64,000 bases of DNA from Echiichthys vipera (Eukaryota; Chordata; Actinopteri; Perciformes; Trachinidae): assembly GCA_963691815.1 (NCBI GenBank), contig OY829653.1:4888301-4952300 (forward strand), in the 5' to 3' direction. Within the stretch, counting starts at the first letter, position 1. Each line of letters opens with the position of its first letter. Position numbers and translations under genes: made by a program. The notes under the pieces are model-generated. The model worked only from the letters and a program-made list of their open reading frames with translations, made no database searches and was not told the DNA's origin. Positions 33,997-46,640 of this stretch are shown here, piece by piece.

Positions 33997-34730
33997 TTAC
34001 GTCCCGTGGCCCCTGGAGCCATAAATCAAAATAAATTAAAGTCAGACTCCCCAGCACATATGGTGCCCTCAGTAACAGGACCTTTCTGAAGCAGGGCCGG
34101 GTTTCACAAGCCACTGCAGCTACTTAAAAACTTGAAGATGTCAAGTAAACTTTAAGTAAAGACTTTCCTAATGTCTAAATTGGACACATGTTTAGCAAGA
34201 GCCAATCAATGACCTGTATGAACACGAAATCCCTGCAGCATCAAGAGCTGTAACATAACTTTGAAAAACAACCCGATATATTTAACTTACCAATGCTTTA
34301 GATGAAGGTATGACTCATTTATAATTGCATACTTGGTGAAATCTGTTGCAGTCAGAAGTATTAATGCAGGTGAGTGCACTAGAGTGAGAGGGAGATAACC
34401 CCCTCATTTACTCTAGTTCAATGTTATTGTGTAATGTTTTGACCCGCATGGGTTTGCACGGCCTTCATGGCCCAATTCAATTTGATAAAAGGTACTGCGG
34501 TGCGCTGTTTATGGTACCTGTGGAGTTTGGCCGTAACAGTTGCACCTGGAAGTTACTAGGTGGAAATGTTTAGTAACAAATGATTTGAAAATGATTTGTG
34601 TGATGCAACCTGTGTCATTTAAACATGCTTTAGGACCTCATTTACAAAAATTAGCAGTCAGAGGACAGTGAGTAGAGATTGTTTTCTAATTCTGTGAGTA
34701 TGTTAAGATAATGTGCAATATTAATATTAG
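33997..34730. other. Intergenic, nothing recognised
   Basis: AT-rich unique-looking DNA without identifiable features. Confidence 0.4.
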
Positions 34731-35108
34731 GGCTACACGGTGGTGTAGTGGTTAGCACTGTCGCCTCACAGCGAGAAGGTTCGCATCTCTACTGGTCCTT
34801 GGTTCAAAATCCCAGCTGGGGCCCTTCTGTGTGGCGTTTGCATGTTCTCCCCGCGTCTGCGTGGGTTTTCTCCGGGTTCTCCGGTTTCCTCCCACAGTCC
34901 AAAGACGTGCAGGCGTTCGGTTAATTGAAGACTCTAAATCTCCTGTAGGTGTGAATGGTTGTCTGTCTCTGTGTGTCTCTATGTGTCCTGTGATAGACTG
35001 GTGTCCTGTCCAGGGTGGACCCCGCCTCACGCCTGTAGTCAGCTGGGATCGGCTCCAGCCCCCAGCGACCCCGACAGGGACAAGCGGTTGAAGATGAAGA
35101 TGAGATGA
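34731..35108 (+). mobile_element. SINE family A, full-length copy
   Basis: The head has an A-box-like TGGTGTAGTGGTTAGCAC and a displaced B-box-like GGTTCAAAATCCC. The body has the CATGTTCTCCCCGCGTCTGC, GTCCAAAGACGTGCAGG and GTGTGAATGGTTGTCTGTC blocks. The 3' end reads CAGCTGGGATCGGCTCCAGC, then GACAAGCGGTTGAAGATGAAG. About 24 bp of extra sequence lies between the two boxes. The layout is that of a tRNA-derived SINE with a LINE-like tail. Confidence 0.8.
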
Positions 35109-36117
35109 AGAATATGCAATAAGCATCAAGTTACCCAAATTATAAACAGTGTATAGGCTTACCGTATTTAAAGTGCAGTTCTATGAAGGAGACACAGATC
35201 GTACGTGCAGCTAAACTTAACAGCTAATGCAAATGTAGCCACTTGTAAGATTTTACATTATTCTGAAAAGAATATACAATCATGTGAAGAAAATGAAGAT
35301 GCATGTATGTATGCTACTTATTTTTCAATAGAAATCAGAACAGACTTGATTTTCTCAATAAAGAGTTGAAGTCCATTGAGTAGAAAACCGAGTTCCGGCA
35401 CATTCTCGTTCTGGAAACATTCAACACAACTGATTGTTATCAGGTTAAAGTTCAGTGAGAACTCCCTGCACCACCTCCCCTTTCTTCTTCTACTTTGTCT
35501 CACGTTAGTAAATTCACTGTACATTAGCCAGCGTGGTCACTGAGCCAACGTTAAGCCTCTTATCACTTTCTCTCCCACAGTGCTCTTTTGTTCATGTTGT
35601 TCTCAGTCAAACCCTGCATGTCTGCTTGTGTGATTAATTTCCCAGCTTGAAGTGAATGCAGCGCTAACATGTTAAAGGTCAATCAGCCACATACAGAGCA
35701 TGATAGATATTGTCAGACATTAAAGTCCCCTCACATTAGATTCTTTTAGTACCATGAGTTAATATGACTGATGATTGGAGTTTTCTTGCCGCAGTGAAGC
35801 GTTCAAATTCCTGCGTTCAAACTGTCCCATTAAACTGTGACCACTCAGTGAGTCTGTGGCTTAGCTGGAGGTTCTTCCTCATAGATTCATCTGATCTCCT
35901 TAGAAAAGAGACCGACAGTTCGGTTAAAGCAGAGTAATCTTCTATCCTTCACATGTAATTAGCTCTTCCCTTCATACAACCGAGTGACCCACATGCATAT
36001 GTCACCACCTTCATATGGCATGGACTACCGTGATGAGTTCATTCTCAAATTCTTTGATCATAGCCTTACGGAGCCCACTCGTGAAACGAAAATACTTGTC
36101 TGGTGACAAATAGTTGA
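35109..36117. other. Intergenic, nothing recognised
   Basis: No gene or known repeat is supported. Confidence 0.4.
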
Positions 36118-36417
36118 AATGGACTTGTACTTATAAAGCACCTTTCTAGTCTTCTGACTACTCAAGACGCTTTCACAGTGTTTGTCACATTCACCCGTTC
36201 ACACTGACATTCACACTGATGGCAGTGGACATCTACATACCATCTAACCCAACCATTCACACCACATTTACACACCCATGCGCAGCACAGGGAGCAATTC
36301 GGGGTTCTGTGTCTTGCCCAAGGACACTTTGACATGTGGACCGGGGGAGGTAGGGATCAAACCGCTGATCTCTCGAATGGAGGACGACCCACTCTATCAC
36401 TGAGCCACAGTCGCCCC
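36118..36417 (-). mobile_element. SINE family B with tRNA-like head
   Basis: On the minus strand the head reads GGGGGCGACTGTGGCTCAGT, then GATAGAGTGGGTCGTCCTCC and GGTTTGATCCC, which are A- and B-box-like and spaced as in a tRNA. The body matches 7638-7862. The 3' end is near AAAGGTGCTTTATAAGTACA. It is transcriptionally opposite to arl4a. Confidence 0.78.
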
Positions 36418-37288
36418 CAAAAGATGGGCTTAGGTGTCAAGAACCAGCACTAGTGCAAAAGAGGACATTAAATTGGATGGAAAGGTTATTGAGCTGTTTG
36501 TCGTGGTCATTTGACTAGAGCACAACAAAATGGCGGTTGTTGTTATTGTTAGTTATCGTTGTGAAGAGCCAACGGCAGTGGGCGGTTAGACCCAGCATGA
36601 AAACATGGTGGAACCAGCAAACCAGCAGCCAACCGGCGGACAACTGGATAGTTAACTTGCTAGCATTACTCACTCGACTGGCGTTAGCGATTTGCTTTCC
36701 TACATGACATCAAGAGTGTGTGGATTGAGCATTTAGTGTTTAACTAGAGCGTCTGGCTCTTTATGCCTTGTAACCTTACAACTGCATTGCTCCTTACTGC
36801 AAAACCTCACCTCCGCCATTTGTGTTTATATGTTGCTATGTTGATCTGAGTGGGACTGTCCTTTCTATTGATTTTAGTACGATGATCACACTTACGTTGG
36901 TACATTTCCATGTATTAAAAACATGTACTTACTTGCATAGTGTGTGAATTAGAACCGGGTGGTGTTGTATGAAATCACACATGGCCGTTATGCACTTAAT
37001 GAACAATGACAATCACAGCATCAGTGTTGTGTCTGCTCGCTTGTTTTCTTAATTCAAAGTGTGCAGCATTCCACATTCAGCCTTTTGACCGTTGAGTGCA
37101 GCGCCCCGGGTACATTTTGTCATACTTGTCAGCGTGGACGCACTGCACTCAAAAGTACGGAAATAAATTGACACAACAAGGGTTTTTTTGTTTCTACATC
37201 AACTCCTGAGATTTGCAGTTTTGTATCTTTGAGAATCTTTAGTGTTTAGAGTCAAACCAACACCTTAAACATTACAAAGCGAGTGTTG
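36418..37288. other. Intergenic, nothing recognised
   Basis: AT-rich, without supported features. Confidence 0.4.
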
Positions 37289-37324
37289 ACTGCAGCGCTG
37301 TGTTTTACTGCAGCGCTGTGTTTT
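37289..37324 (+). repeat. 18-bp unit, two exact tandem copies
   Basis: ACTGCAGCGCTGTGTTTT occurs twice in a row without change, pointing to a recent slip-type duplication. Confidence 0.92.
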
Positions 37325-38109
37325 ACTGCTCAGGTATTCACATCATTATGTTCAGCTCCTGTAATGTGCACTGACCATTGAAGAACTTCAAGCAACTTTA
37401 CAAACCAGTTTATCACCTCTGTCCACATTTACAGACACATTTCCTCCAAGATTAAATCCTTTGTCTCGTTCTCAGTGTCTTTCCAGGTAAACAGGTTCCT
37501 TAAGTGATCTTTTTTGTTTTTGTTTCCGCATTTAAATTCATCCAGCAGACATACATTATATGAACCTACAACGCTAGATACATCATTATGATAGTTTACC
37601 GTAATACTAATCAATAGTAATACATATTTGTTTTGGAAAACAATGCTAAATGTGAAATGACACACCAGCCGCCAGCTTTAATAAATGAAAGTAATTAAAG
37701 TAATTAAATATTCAGCACCCAGATCTGACTCACAACAAAGAAATTAGCATTCCTTCTCTAAAATTACATTTAAATGAAAGTATTTAAAAGATTTATTTGA
37801 ACTATTGTGGAATAACGTGCAAAATAAAAGCAACTGAATCCAAATTCAACACTGATGTATTCTGTCTCTTTAAGTATATTCTGAGAAAACCATAAACCAC
37901 CCGAAAAGAGGGTTGAAAGATCCCTTTGAGCTGTTCTTGAGTTGCAGAAACAAGAGCAGACTGATAAAGTCTCTTTTTTTTTGCAATGTGAGCTGAAACC
38001 CGAGACAAGAGTCCCAAAGCCAGATCTGAGCCGAGAGACTGGAGCCTCATTAGCAATCTTTCTTTGCGGCCACATAAAAAAAACCCCCACAAAGTAGCTT
38101 TGTCTTTGG
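37325..38109. other. Intergenic, nothing recognised
   Basis: AT-rich, with no feature that I can support. Confidence 0.4.
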
Positions 38110-38460
38110 GCAGCGTTTGATATGCTGCAGCGGGGCCCCTGAGCTCAGAGACACAGGAGGACTGAAAGCAGAGACTTCAAAAGTAGCCAGTGTCCACCTT
38201 CACCTGCCTCTGAAGCCTCACAGAAGACAGATGGGGCCTTGTTCAGTACGAGGAGCAATCAGTGCATTTCAGCGGTGCCCCCTAAATCACCGCGGTGATT
38301 AGCCCGAGCATCCAAAGCCACAAAATGCATTATTTTGAACATCTCATTTTAAAATAACGACTGGCATGAGCCCAAAAGCTTTTCACTCACTTGTTAAACA
38401 TGCTGCAGGAACATGAGTTTGGGGATTTCAGGGGGAAGTTTTTCTTTCTCCCAGCTGCAT
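38110..38460. promoter_or_regulatory. Candidate conserved non-coding element
   Basis: A unique-looking block with CACCTTCACCTGCCTCTGAA, TAAATCACCGCGGTGATTAG (a partial palindrome) and AAAATGCATTATTTTGAAC words. It has no repeat identity. Only the composition and motif style suggest regulation. Confidence 0.28.
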
Positions 38461-38699
38461 GTCAGGCACACTGGCACTGGAAAACCTTGAATGGAAGGAA
38501 AAGTGAATGACGCAGAAACAGGAAGTTGAGTTAGAAGAGGAAAAAAGAAGCCTGCCCAATGATAAAGATAGATTACAGATAAGTTTTTCAGAGCTTTTGC
38601 TAATTAATAGTTAGTGTTATTTTAACATAAACCCTGCTCGAGATATCCTGGCTCGATCATGATTCAAAAAGGTCCGTTGATGTGCCCTTTGCTGTTTCC

Positions 38700-39260
38700 T
38701 TAGGTGAAGAAACAGGTTCAGATTCAGGTTACTTTATTGATACTCAGGGGTAAACTAGTTTTGGAGTTGAGTCGAAACATCCGTCCCAATATGAATAAAA
38801 ACAAGACATAACATGTTGATTCTGTGATTTGTTGGATATTCTGCATTTGATTGTCAATTTTGAGTGTTTGTCGATTTTTTATCATTATAATTTATATGTG
38901 CTAATAATTATGGATGTATGCCACCGGGTGGTTAAGGATAGGACGGTGTTTGAGACGGCCTCCTCTGCAGATGTATATCAGCTGTGCTCCTTTGAGGAAC
39001 TGTATTTGCCCAGGTACGCAGTCACACTGTTTTAGACCGCGACAGATCAGCCGAGGGTAAGAAAGCTATAACTGTCTGTTAAACCAGAAATAAACAACCT
39101 TGTTAGCAAAGGAAAAGTTGTGATTATTGAGCACGTCTAGCATATCCGGGAAACCTAAAGGTAATTGTACAAAGTATTGCACTTTATAACATAAAACAAG
39201 TAACAGATCAGAATCAACAAAGTGCTGCAATCCATAAAATAAAAGCACAGAATAAAACCA
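38700..39260 (-). mobile_element. Possible LINE 3' debris, minus orientation
   Basis: GATTCAGGTTACTTTATTGATACTC and AAAGTATTGCACTTTATAAC with later AT-rich A-runs resemble reversed LINE tails. The segment 38930-39040 is open but unrecognised. Confidence is low. Confidence 0.35.
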
Positions 39261-40492
39261 TAATTAAAAATATAAAAGCAATCAACCAATCAGAGCTTTG
39301 TAGGAGTAAATCAGAGTATTTAAATGATACAAAAATAGGACTGGTGTGCTCGCGTAAAATACTTTTTTCTAGTCACAATTTCCAGGATGTTGTTTTTGTT
39401 CTCTTTGGCGTAACCTGTGGCGATACGCAGTAATTGCAGGTGTGTGTTTTTGGGGGGAGTCTCACTTCACAGCGATCCAAGCGTTGTCTGTGTGTCTGTT
39501 GTGTTAGTGCCGCCCACCCTCTCTGGGAGGCTTACCACTGCTGGGTGAACATGTCACTAAATGTGCACCGCCTGGCAATGTCACCAGACACCCAGTTTGT
39601 AAAATTGTAAATACAAGGCCTTTTTTTTATCAGTGGGCCAGAGGCTCGATCACCAGGGACTTAATGACAATCTTCAAGAAAGATATGCTCTTGAAAAGTG
39701 CTTCAAAAGAAGTCGGATCCTGCAAATGGTGACAAACTTGGGTGAAGCTGATGCAGCTGTGGAAGTTGTTGTAAGTCAAAAATCAACATATTTCTATCAA
39801 CCTTGCTTAATGTGGATAACATGTAGACAATGTTGGGCTGAATGGGTTCAGTGAAACGAGATGCTGCATGATTATGCTGGAGAAAGACTCCCAGAGCAGC
39901 GGGCTCTTGCTTTTTTCTAGCAGTTATGTAACAAATATAAATATCTTTTTGCAAATTCTGACCCAGTGGCACAGCACCAGAGCCTAATCCCCTCTGTGTC
40001 TGATACGTTTATGTTTGGATGATGCACTGTCTACCTGTGCTTTGTTTTTGGAGCTAAACAAAAAGCACAGAAAAAGCTCTGAACATTGTCTTTCTGTGAG
40101 TCTACAAATGAGAAAAGAAGCAACATGTTATAAGTTCAGTATCTTTGGTAGCAGTGATCTGAAGCTCAGGAACACAAGGAGGGAAGAACGAGCACTGAAA
40201 CATAACAAAACAGCATGTGACAGAGCTTCTCGACAACTGGATAGTGTTCTACAAGTTCAGCAACTTTCCGCACAATAGGCTGCCGTCCGCAGGGAACGGC
40301 CGTGACGCACGTGCTCGTCTCGGCGAAGACCTGTTCAACAGAGCAGGTGTATCCTCGAGGCTGCAGGAAGTCTTTGCTGCAGGCCCCGCGCGCTCTCTAA
40401 CAGACAAACACGTGGGCAGGAGCAGTTCTGGGAAGGAAAACCTTGTAGCAAACATTCCATCATCGTCTATTGTCAACATCTGCATTTCAGTG
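39261..40492. other. Intergenic, nothing recognised
   Basis: The 172-codon open frame at 40217-40735 crosses a poly-C run and has no motif. I see no gene here. Confidence 0.4.
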
Positions 40493-40513
40493 CCCCCCCC
40501 CCCCCCCCCCCCC
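40493..40513. repeat. Poly-C run (21 C)
   Basis: An uninterrupted C tract, likely polymorphic in length. Confidence 0.95.
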
Positions 40514-41686
40514 AACCTTAACTCAGTGATGCTGCCAAAATCATTTCACGCGACATGTTGTGGCATGACACAGAATGTGACATTTTTAGGGCTTTCTCTG
40601 TATTCTCCGTCTTTAAAACCCAATCTGGGAATGCTGACAGGATATCTCCTCTGTTTGGATTCCCTTTTGTCTCGTAGCGCGTTGGCGTTTACCCGGAGTG
40701 GTGAGGCTGATAAGGCTATTTTAAATTCACACTGAAGCTTTATTTGACGTCTGCGTTTGAGAGCTGACGGCACGTTTTGCTGGAACGCCCCGAGGACAGC
40801 TTGTGAACTGACACGATAACCTGAAATACTCGTATGATAAGAGGAACTTTATGGAAGCCTAAGAGGAAATTCAGTCAATAGCAGCAGTGCAGAAGCGAGG
40901 GATAGGCTGTAAAACACACAGTTAAAGGTAATAAAGACTTTAAATGTCTCCAGGATATAAATCTATCATTTTCCTAATGGCAGATATAGTGATGAACACC
41001 TTTTAGCTAATTGTAAGGACTTTTTCCACCCACATATTTCCCCAATACCTCCATTATTATTCATGTACAGTATGAAGATGAGTTACTCTGACATGAAGGT
41101 TGGCATTACTTGAAAAGGGAGTAGGATTGCAGCATCTTGCCTGTTAGCATCAGTTGCTGCACATGCCTCCATGGCTGCTGCTGCTGCTGTTCTATTTCTG
41201 CAGTGAGAATATGTGCGTTTGTTTTGCTTCGACACAGTTGCCCTCAGCTGTCCCATCACTCAGCAGGGGAGGAGAGCATACCCCAATTCCTCCCTTTTTT
41301 CCTCCCCTCCCCTCTACTAACACTTTTCACTCTCTGACACAAACGCGGGCTAGACGAAGCAACTAGGTCAACCTCCAGCTATTAAACTCCTGTGTCTCTG
41401 TTGAGACAGCGGGACAAATGGGTCCCACTCCGACTCAGACGCAAACAAAAGGCCTTCACATCCATCGGAGACCTCAGCCCCACTTGCATCCTAATGAGGC
41501 GAGAGTGGAGGGAAATCCACTCCTGCCGCTCAGTTAGTATGCCCGCTGAAACACAATGGGGTTACACATAATGTTATATAATGGTGTTTAGGTTGTGATA
41601 AGGATGGGAAGATGTTTTAATCAGGGCTACTCTGTTTTTGTGGGTCGTGATCTCAGTAGGACTGGTAGCAAACATGCCATACGAGA

Positions 41687-41688
<2 letters not shown>
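40514..41688. other. Intergenic, nothing recognised
   Basis: A CTG-rich segment near 41170-41190 and pyrimidine-rich DNA near 41285-41320 are the only visible structure. Confidence 0.4.

Positions 41689-41735
<47 letters not shown>
41689..41735. repeat. (CA)n microsatellite
   Basis: A pure CA run of about 47 bp. Confidence 0.96.
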
Positions 41736-41738
<3 letters not shown>

Positions 41739-42009
41739 AATCTAAATGAAGAATTTGCATTTCCTTATAGGGACGTCCCTTCCCTCCCGCTACTGATTGA
41801 TTGCAAGCGGTCTCCCCAAATGAAAGCCTGAATTATTCAAGCACAATGTGGCAGGTCGGACTGTATTCATTTCCTGTTCAATCAGACAGTTTGATGGGTA
41901 TTTAGGAACCACTGACTATATCAGTTAAGAGTCATGGGAAACTAGCTTTGAGAAGTATCCCACTAAGAATAGACAGCTATCTTTAAGAGAAGAGGACGGC
42001 ATTCGACTT

Positions 42010-42435
42010 CCAGTATTTTATTATTGAAATATTTCCAGTTCTACGGCCATGTGGCTCTGTGAGACTGTACTGTAAAGCTAAATATCAACATTACATCAGC
42101 ATGCTAATGAGCTGATGTTTAACAGGCAATGTGTTTACCATCTTCACCTTATCACGTGGAATGAGTCTACCACCTGAAAGTTCAAACCAAGGTTCACATC
42201 TTGGTTCCATTGTCTACATTTGTTCCAGTTAGCTTTGTTTTTACATCGCAATTATGCTTTATTTTTTATTCTCTATGCTTTGAGCATGAGGCCCAAGAGC
42301 CGCGGGTTGCAGACCCCTGCACTAGAGGAAAAGTCAGGAGATCACCAGAGTTGGCATGGTTCATCCTCCGTGCACCATGGATGCCTGTACAAAATCTTGT
42401 GCCACTTAGTAGTTGTTGATATATGTCAGCGTGGA
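42010..42435 (+). mobile_element. Dispersed repeat family with hAT end inside
   Basis: The left part has CCATGTGGCTCTGTGAGACT, GTACTGTAAAGCTAAATATC and ATCAGCATGCTAATGAGCTG. The right part has GAGGAAAAGTCAGGAGATCA and GATGCCTGTACAAAATCTTG. Both belong to one common teleost repeat, also seen at 43455-43700. Between them a hAT terminus (minus-strand CAGGGGTCTGCAACCCGCGG) ends at 42319, followed by CACTAGAG, so one element is nested in the other. Confidence 0.55.
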
Positions 42436-43454
42436 GCGAGCAGCCAGCCATAACGTCAGAGAAAGAAAGCTACAATACATGAAAGACAAACCCTTGTCTT
42501 TGCTGACGTGTTCGCTACACCCTCTCAACAAACAAACCTCCATTACTCACTTGATAACCTACCATGATGTCACTGAGCAAACACAGGAACAAAAGCCAGC
42601 GGGCTCATTATAAAGCACTTCCTGCACCGCCGTTTGTTGATGCTCTCTCCAGCAGGTGCTGTGAACTCACTCTGTGGGGACAAAAGTGTAACTCAAAACC
42701 CAAAATTATGGGCTGTCGAGTCAAGCAACAACAAGCATTAGGGGCTCTGTTTCTCTGCTGGCCCCTTGCAGGTAGTGGGGGTTTGCCAAAAAGAGGAGAA
42801 AAGCATTAAGCAACTTCACTGGATTTAAACTCTTGTGAAAGTGAAAGAGTAAAATCACAGAGAGATTATAAATGTCCAGACCAGCTGCTGTTAGAAATCT
42901 AATCATTTTCTTTAAAATATCTTTATTTTTTGTAACTTAACAGTAGCTTAACAGTTGAATATAATCTTTACCTTGTTGTAATAAACCTCTTTTCCTTGTA
43001 ATATCACTCATTAACTTCATTATTTGTGTATTTGATTTGAATCACAGAGAGTAAACGGATGGGATTCAACAATCCAGAGGTCTGACACAAAGGCTGGTGT
43101 GTTTGTTTGATGATCAAACAAAAAACAAATCAAACAAAGAAGAAGTAAAAGTTTAAAAAGATATATAAAAATGTTCACGTACAGAAATGAGGAAGGGGAA
43201 TGTAAAGCACGATGATGGTGATAGTGTTTTAATTGGTGTTTTTTCTGTTTTTCTTTTTTCTTCTTCACATTCTTGATCATGTATGAAGAGGAGGAATACA
43301 GTGGTTTAGTTTTAGGGATGGATTCCGTTGTACATTAAATGTCAGAAATATGGTTTACTGATGTTGATGTTTGTAAGACATATATTTACCTATACACAAA
43401 TGACAGGTAGTTTAACAAGTTAATTCCCAATACTAATTGAATAAACTGTAACTT
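42436..43454. other. Intergenic, nothing recognised
   Basis: AT-rich without supported features. Confidence 0.4.
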
Positions 43455-43700
43455 TACAGCCATGCAAGTGGCTCTGAGACTTTGAGCTATATGCTAAACA
43501 TGCTAACATGTGTGTAGTAATTAGCCAATTATGGCCAATTTTGCATTAAACACAGAGCCCAGTTGAGGCTGATGACAATGTCATAAATTTAACAGACATT
43601 TGGTCATTAACCAAAGTATTGGACTCATGATGGCGCTAGGGGAAAAGTTCACCAAAGTTATTAAAATTCCTCCTGAGGGGATACGAACTTTCTCTTTTTA
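43455..43700 (+). mobile_element. Dispersed repeat, same family as 42010-42435
   Basis: It contains GTGGCTCTGAGACTTTGAGC, AACATGCTAACATGTG, CAAAGTATTGGACTCATGAT and GGCGCTAGGGGAAAAGTTCA with CACCAAAGTTATTA. This is the usual internal order of this family. Confidence 0.55.
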
Positions 43701-44466
43701 CAGTTGGAGCTTTAAGACAAAGACTTCTGAAGATCATGTCAACGGTTGTGTGAATGCATGTGGTCAATCCAAATCATGTGAATGTCACGCTCCCACTGTA
43801 ACTCACAATCCTAACGAGGCCGCAGAGATTCATGAGACACATCCTGAATTTGCCACGTGCATCACACTTAATGCTGAAGGTGGTCGGTAAAAACGCATCA
43901 GTGTGGTGGCACAATATTTCATTTATCAGCCTGTAAAGCACTTTGTTGATCCCCTCCTTTATCAGGCTCTACACTCATTTAGCCTAAACTATTCACCCTT
44001 TTCTTAAATGTAATGTATTCTTCTTTGTTAACTTTCCCATAAAGTACCTTTGCCATTCGCCCTGAGTCAGAGTCTCTTCAGCTGAGATCCTGATAAACTT
44101 ATCAGGTGATCGGTCAAACGTGAGCACTTCCCATGACCTCGTGAGTAATTGGTTTAACCGTAAATCTGAAGCGGTCACAAGCTCATCCGTACCGTCAGCC
44201 TCTACATTCACTGGGTTTAAAGAGAGCGAGGTGGGGAGTGTGGATGGTAACACACTGTGGCTTGCACAGTGCAGCCAGTCGGTCAGGTAAGTTCACAATT
44301 ACTGTAAAAGGAAGCACTGTGCAGACTTTGACCTTTACTGGAGCGGGAATTATGGCGGCTTCAAAGCTTCTCTTTTCACAATACAACTTCTGACTTTTTA
44401 CCTTTTATTTTGGGTTTCATTGCTAAAATGTGTGTAACTATTCACATTGAAAATGCCAGTGAAGGT
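43701..44466. other. Intergenic, nothing recognised
   Basis: No gene or known repeat is supported. Confidence 0.4.
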
Positions 44467-44521
44467 GGTGTGTGTGTGTGTGTGTGTGTCTATGTGTGTG
44501 TCTATGTGTGTGTGTGTGTGT
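44467..44521. repeat. Imperfect (TG)n microsatellite
   Basis: TG units with two CTATG interruptions, joined directly to a SINE tail. Confidence 0.93.
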
Positions 44522-44523
44522 GA

Positions 44524-44700
44524 AGAAGAAGAATTCCTTTATTAGTCTCGCAACGGGGAAGTTTGATTTTTTCACTCTATTATTATGCACAGACAGGACC
44601 TATATACATGCAAATAATGGAGAGATGTCAGAGCGAGGGGGCTGCCAGTGACCAGCGCCCCGAGCAGTTGGGGGTTCGGTGCCTTGCTCAGAATCGGGAT
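44524..44700 (-). mobile_element. SINE family C, truncated
   Basis: It shares GAAGAATTCCTTTATTAGTC, GACCTATATACATGCA, ATGGAGAGATGTCAGAGCGA and TTGGGGGTTCGGTGCCTTGC with the other copies. The tRNA-like head is missing. It has no CA run at the place where 59863-60350 has a long one. Confidence 0.72.
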
Positions 44701-45560
44701 GACCAGAGACAACGATGGACAGCTCATCTGAGGACGACCTCGAGAAAGTGAGTTTTCAGCCACTTTCCTAAAAGAAGCCTAATTTAAATCCTCACAACTT
44801 GACCTGTGATCAGCAGGGGACAGCTGTTTCTCCCATCGGCCTCAACTAGTGATCACCAAATGCAGTTTCACTGTTTTTAAACAGCCAAATATAATTTTTT
44901 ACAGCTGAGTGGGACATCCAAATGAGCGTTGGTTTCCTGCCAACGTGGCTGGTTAAGTAGAGAAACTCTTCACAGCCAATATTTAACAGCATTTAGCTGG
45001 TGGTTGTTCCTCCACCCTGTATGTGGCTCTGACACTGTATTTAAAATCTTTCTGCACGTCGGGAAAGGAAGTTTGTTCCCAAATCTTAAAGATGATTATG
45101 ATTGCTTTAATGGTTTTTAACCACTGACTCTTGTTGACTTCAGCTCTGTAAGTGCTTTTGGCTCCACGAAGCGACGGTTTTATTCTTATTTTAACAAATA
45201 TGACAGAAACTCCAGCGGCTCTAATCAGAAACAGCATGACTCTTTTCCAATGTTCCTAATGTGTAAAAATGAATCCCATGCACAGGAACACATCGACGTT
45301 TAAAGCCGACACATAAAAGTGAGAGAGGAAAATGTCGCCTTGCTTTTTTCTTTTTAATCTAACGATCACGAGGACACAGTAAAGTAACCACATATGATTT
45401 TAATGAATACATGCAGACCTAAAGCATATATATTTATATTTCTTCTGCTGATTCCCCAGTGTTTCTCAAACCCTTGCAGTTTCAATATCAGCAGGGGCCA
45501 CAAACCCCGACCATTAAGTTCATGCATAATTTATCGCTGTGTAAAAGGACCCAATTATAA
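44701..45560. other. Intergenic, nothing recognised
   Basis: No supported features. Confidence 0.4.
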
Positions 45561-45616
45561 TGCGTGTGTGTGTGTGTGTGTGTCTGTGTGTGTGTGTGTG
45601 TGTGCGTGTGTGTGTT
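45561..45616. repeat. Imperfect (GT)n microsatellite
   Basis: GT units with C interruptions. Confidence 0.93.
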
Positions 45617-45689
45617 TCACCAGACTGGGGCTGCAGGACTCACATTAAACTGTGGTTGTTCACCAAAAGGCTACAAATAGAGGCCTTTG

Positions 45690-46110
45690 AAATGAATACA
45701 CTCGGGGATCAGAGATGGCAAAGTCAACAGTGCCACAGTGTGTAGGAATTTATAATCCGCCAATTACAGCCCATGCATACATTCAACTCCCTGGTTGTTT
45801 AATACGTGTCTGCAGGGAATTTTTCATAATGTGAAAAATGAGAAACATGCACGTGGGAGTTAAATGGAGAGTAGTAGCTCAGCCTCCTGGTTAACAGCAT
45901 CGTGCATTGGGGGGGATGTTGACAGTCGAGACATTTGTTTTGGTGAGTGCCAGAGCCAAAAAGCTGCTCCCTGCAATGCTTCACTGGGTCTCAGCGCTCT
46001 CGTCCTCTGAGCACACTGTGCAGAGAGGAGCTGACTGGATCATTAATGTAGCGTCTTCCTGTGGGACTGTGTGTTAACTGCAGGCACCTGTGGTGATGAT
46101 CTAATAAAGA
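45690..46110. promoter_or_regulatory. Candidate conserved non-coding element
   Basis: Unique-looking sequence with TATAATCCGCCAATTACAGC (homeobox-like TAATCC and AATTA), GGTTGTTTAATACGTG and GGATCATTAATGTAGCG. No repeat is present. Support is by motif style only. Confidence 0.25.
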
Positions 46111-46378
46111 ATATATGTGTCTGGAACTTTGGGGTTTCACTAGATGTGTTTCTATTCAGTTGTCAAGGGATTTTTTAGTGAAAAAGAAATGCGAATTATT
46201 CACGTTTCCATCAACTGGCTTGGAGCAAATTAACTATGTCACAGGTCGGGACTATCGGCTCTGCGTGGCTTTAATAAGAGAAGGAAAAGTAGAAGTTTTC
46301 CTCCAGGAGTTGTGAGGCCAAAGAAGAGCTAATCTGAGATCGAATATTGGACTTACATCCATCAGGTGGACAGAAAAG

Positions 46379-46640
46379 TTCATTCATTCATTCATTCATT
46401 CATCTTCAACCGCTTGTCCCTGTTGGGGTCGCGGGTGGCTGGAGCCGATCCCAGCTGACATAGGGCATGAGGCGGGGGACACCCTGGACAGGACGCCAGT
46501 TTATCACAGGGCAACTAGAGATGAACAGAGACAGACAACCATTCACACCTACGGGCAATTGTTTTTTTTAGAGTCATCAATGAACCGAACACGATCATAT
46601 CTTTGGATTGTGGGAGGAAACCAGAGAACCCGGACAGAAA
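46379..46640 (-). mobile_element. SINE family A, headless copy
   Basis: An ATTC-repeat edge is followed by CATCTTCAACCGCTTGTCCC, then TGGCTGGAGCCGATCCCAGC, CCCTGGACAGGACGCCAGTT and ACAGACAACCATTCACACC. This is the reverse complement of the 3' half of family A. The tRNA-like head is missing. Confidence 0.77.

Noticed and set aside
36360..36417. tRNA gene candidate (also at 26560-26610, 34740-34820 and 60310-60350)
   Set aside because: They have A- and B-box-like sequence but are heads of SINE copies with body and tail attached and do not fold as intact tRNAs.
40217..40735. 172-codon plus-strand frame
   Set aside because: It runs through a poly-C tract, carries no motif and has unremarkable codon use; probably chance.
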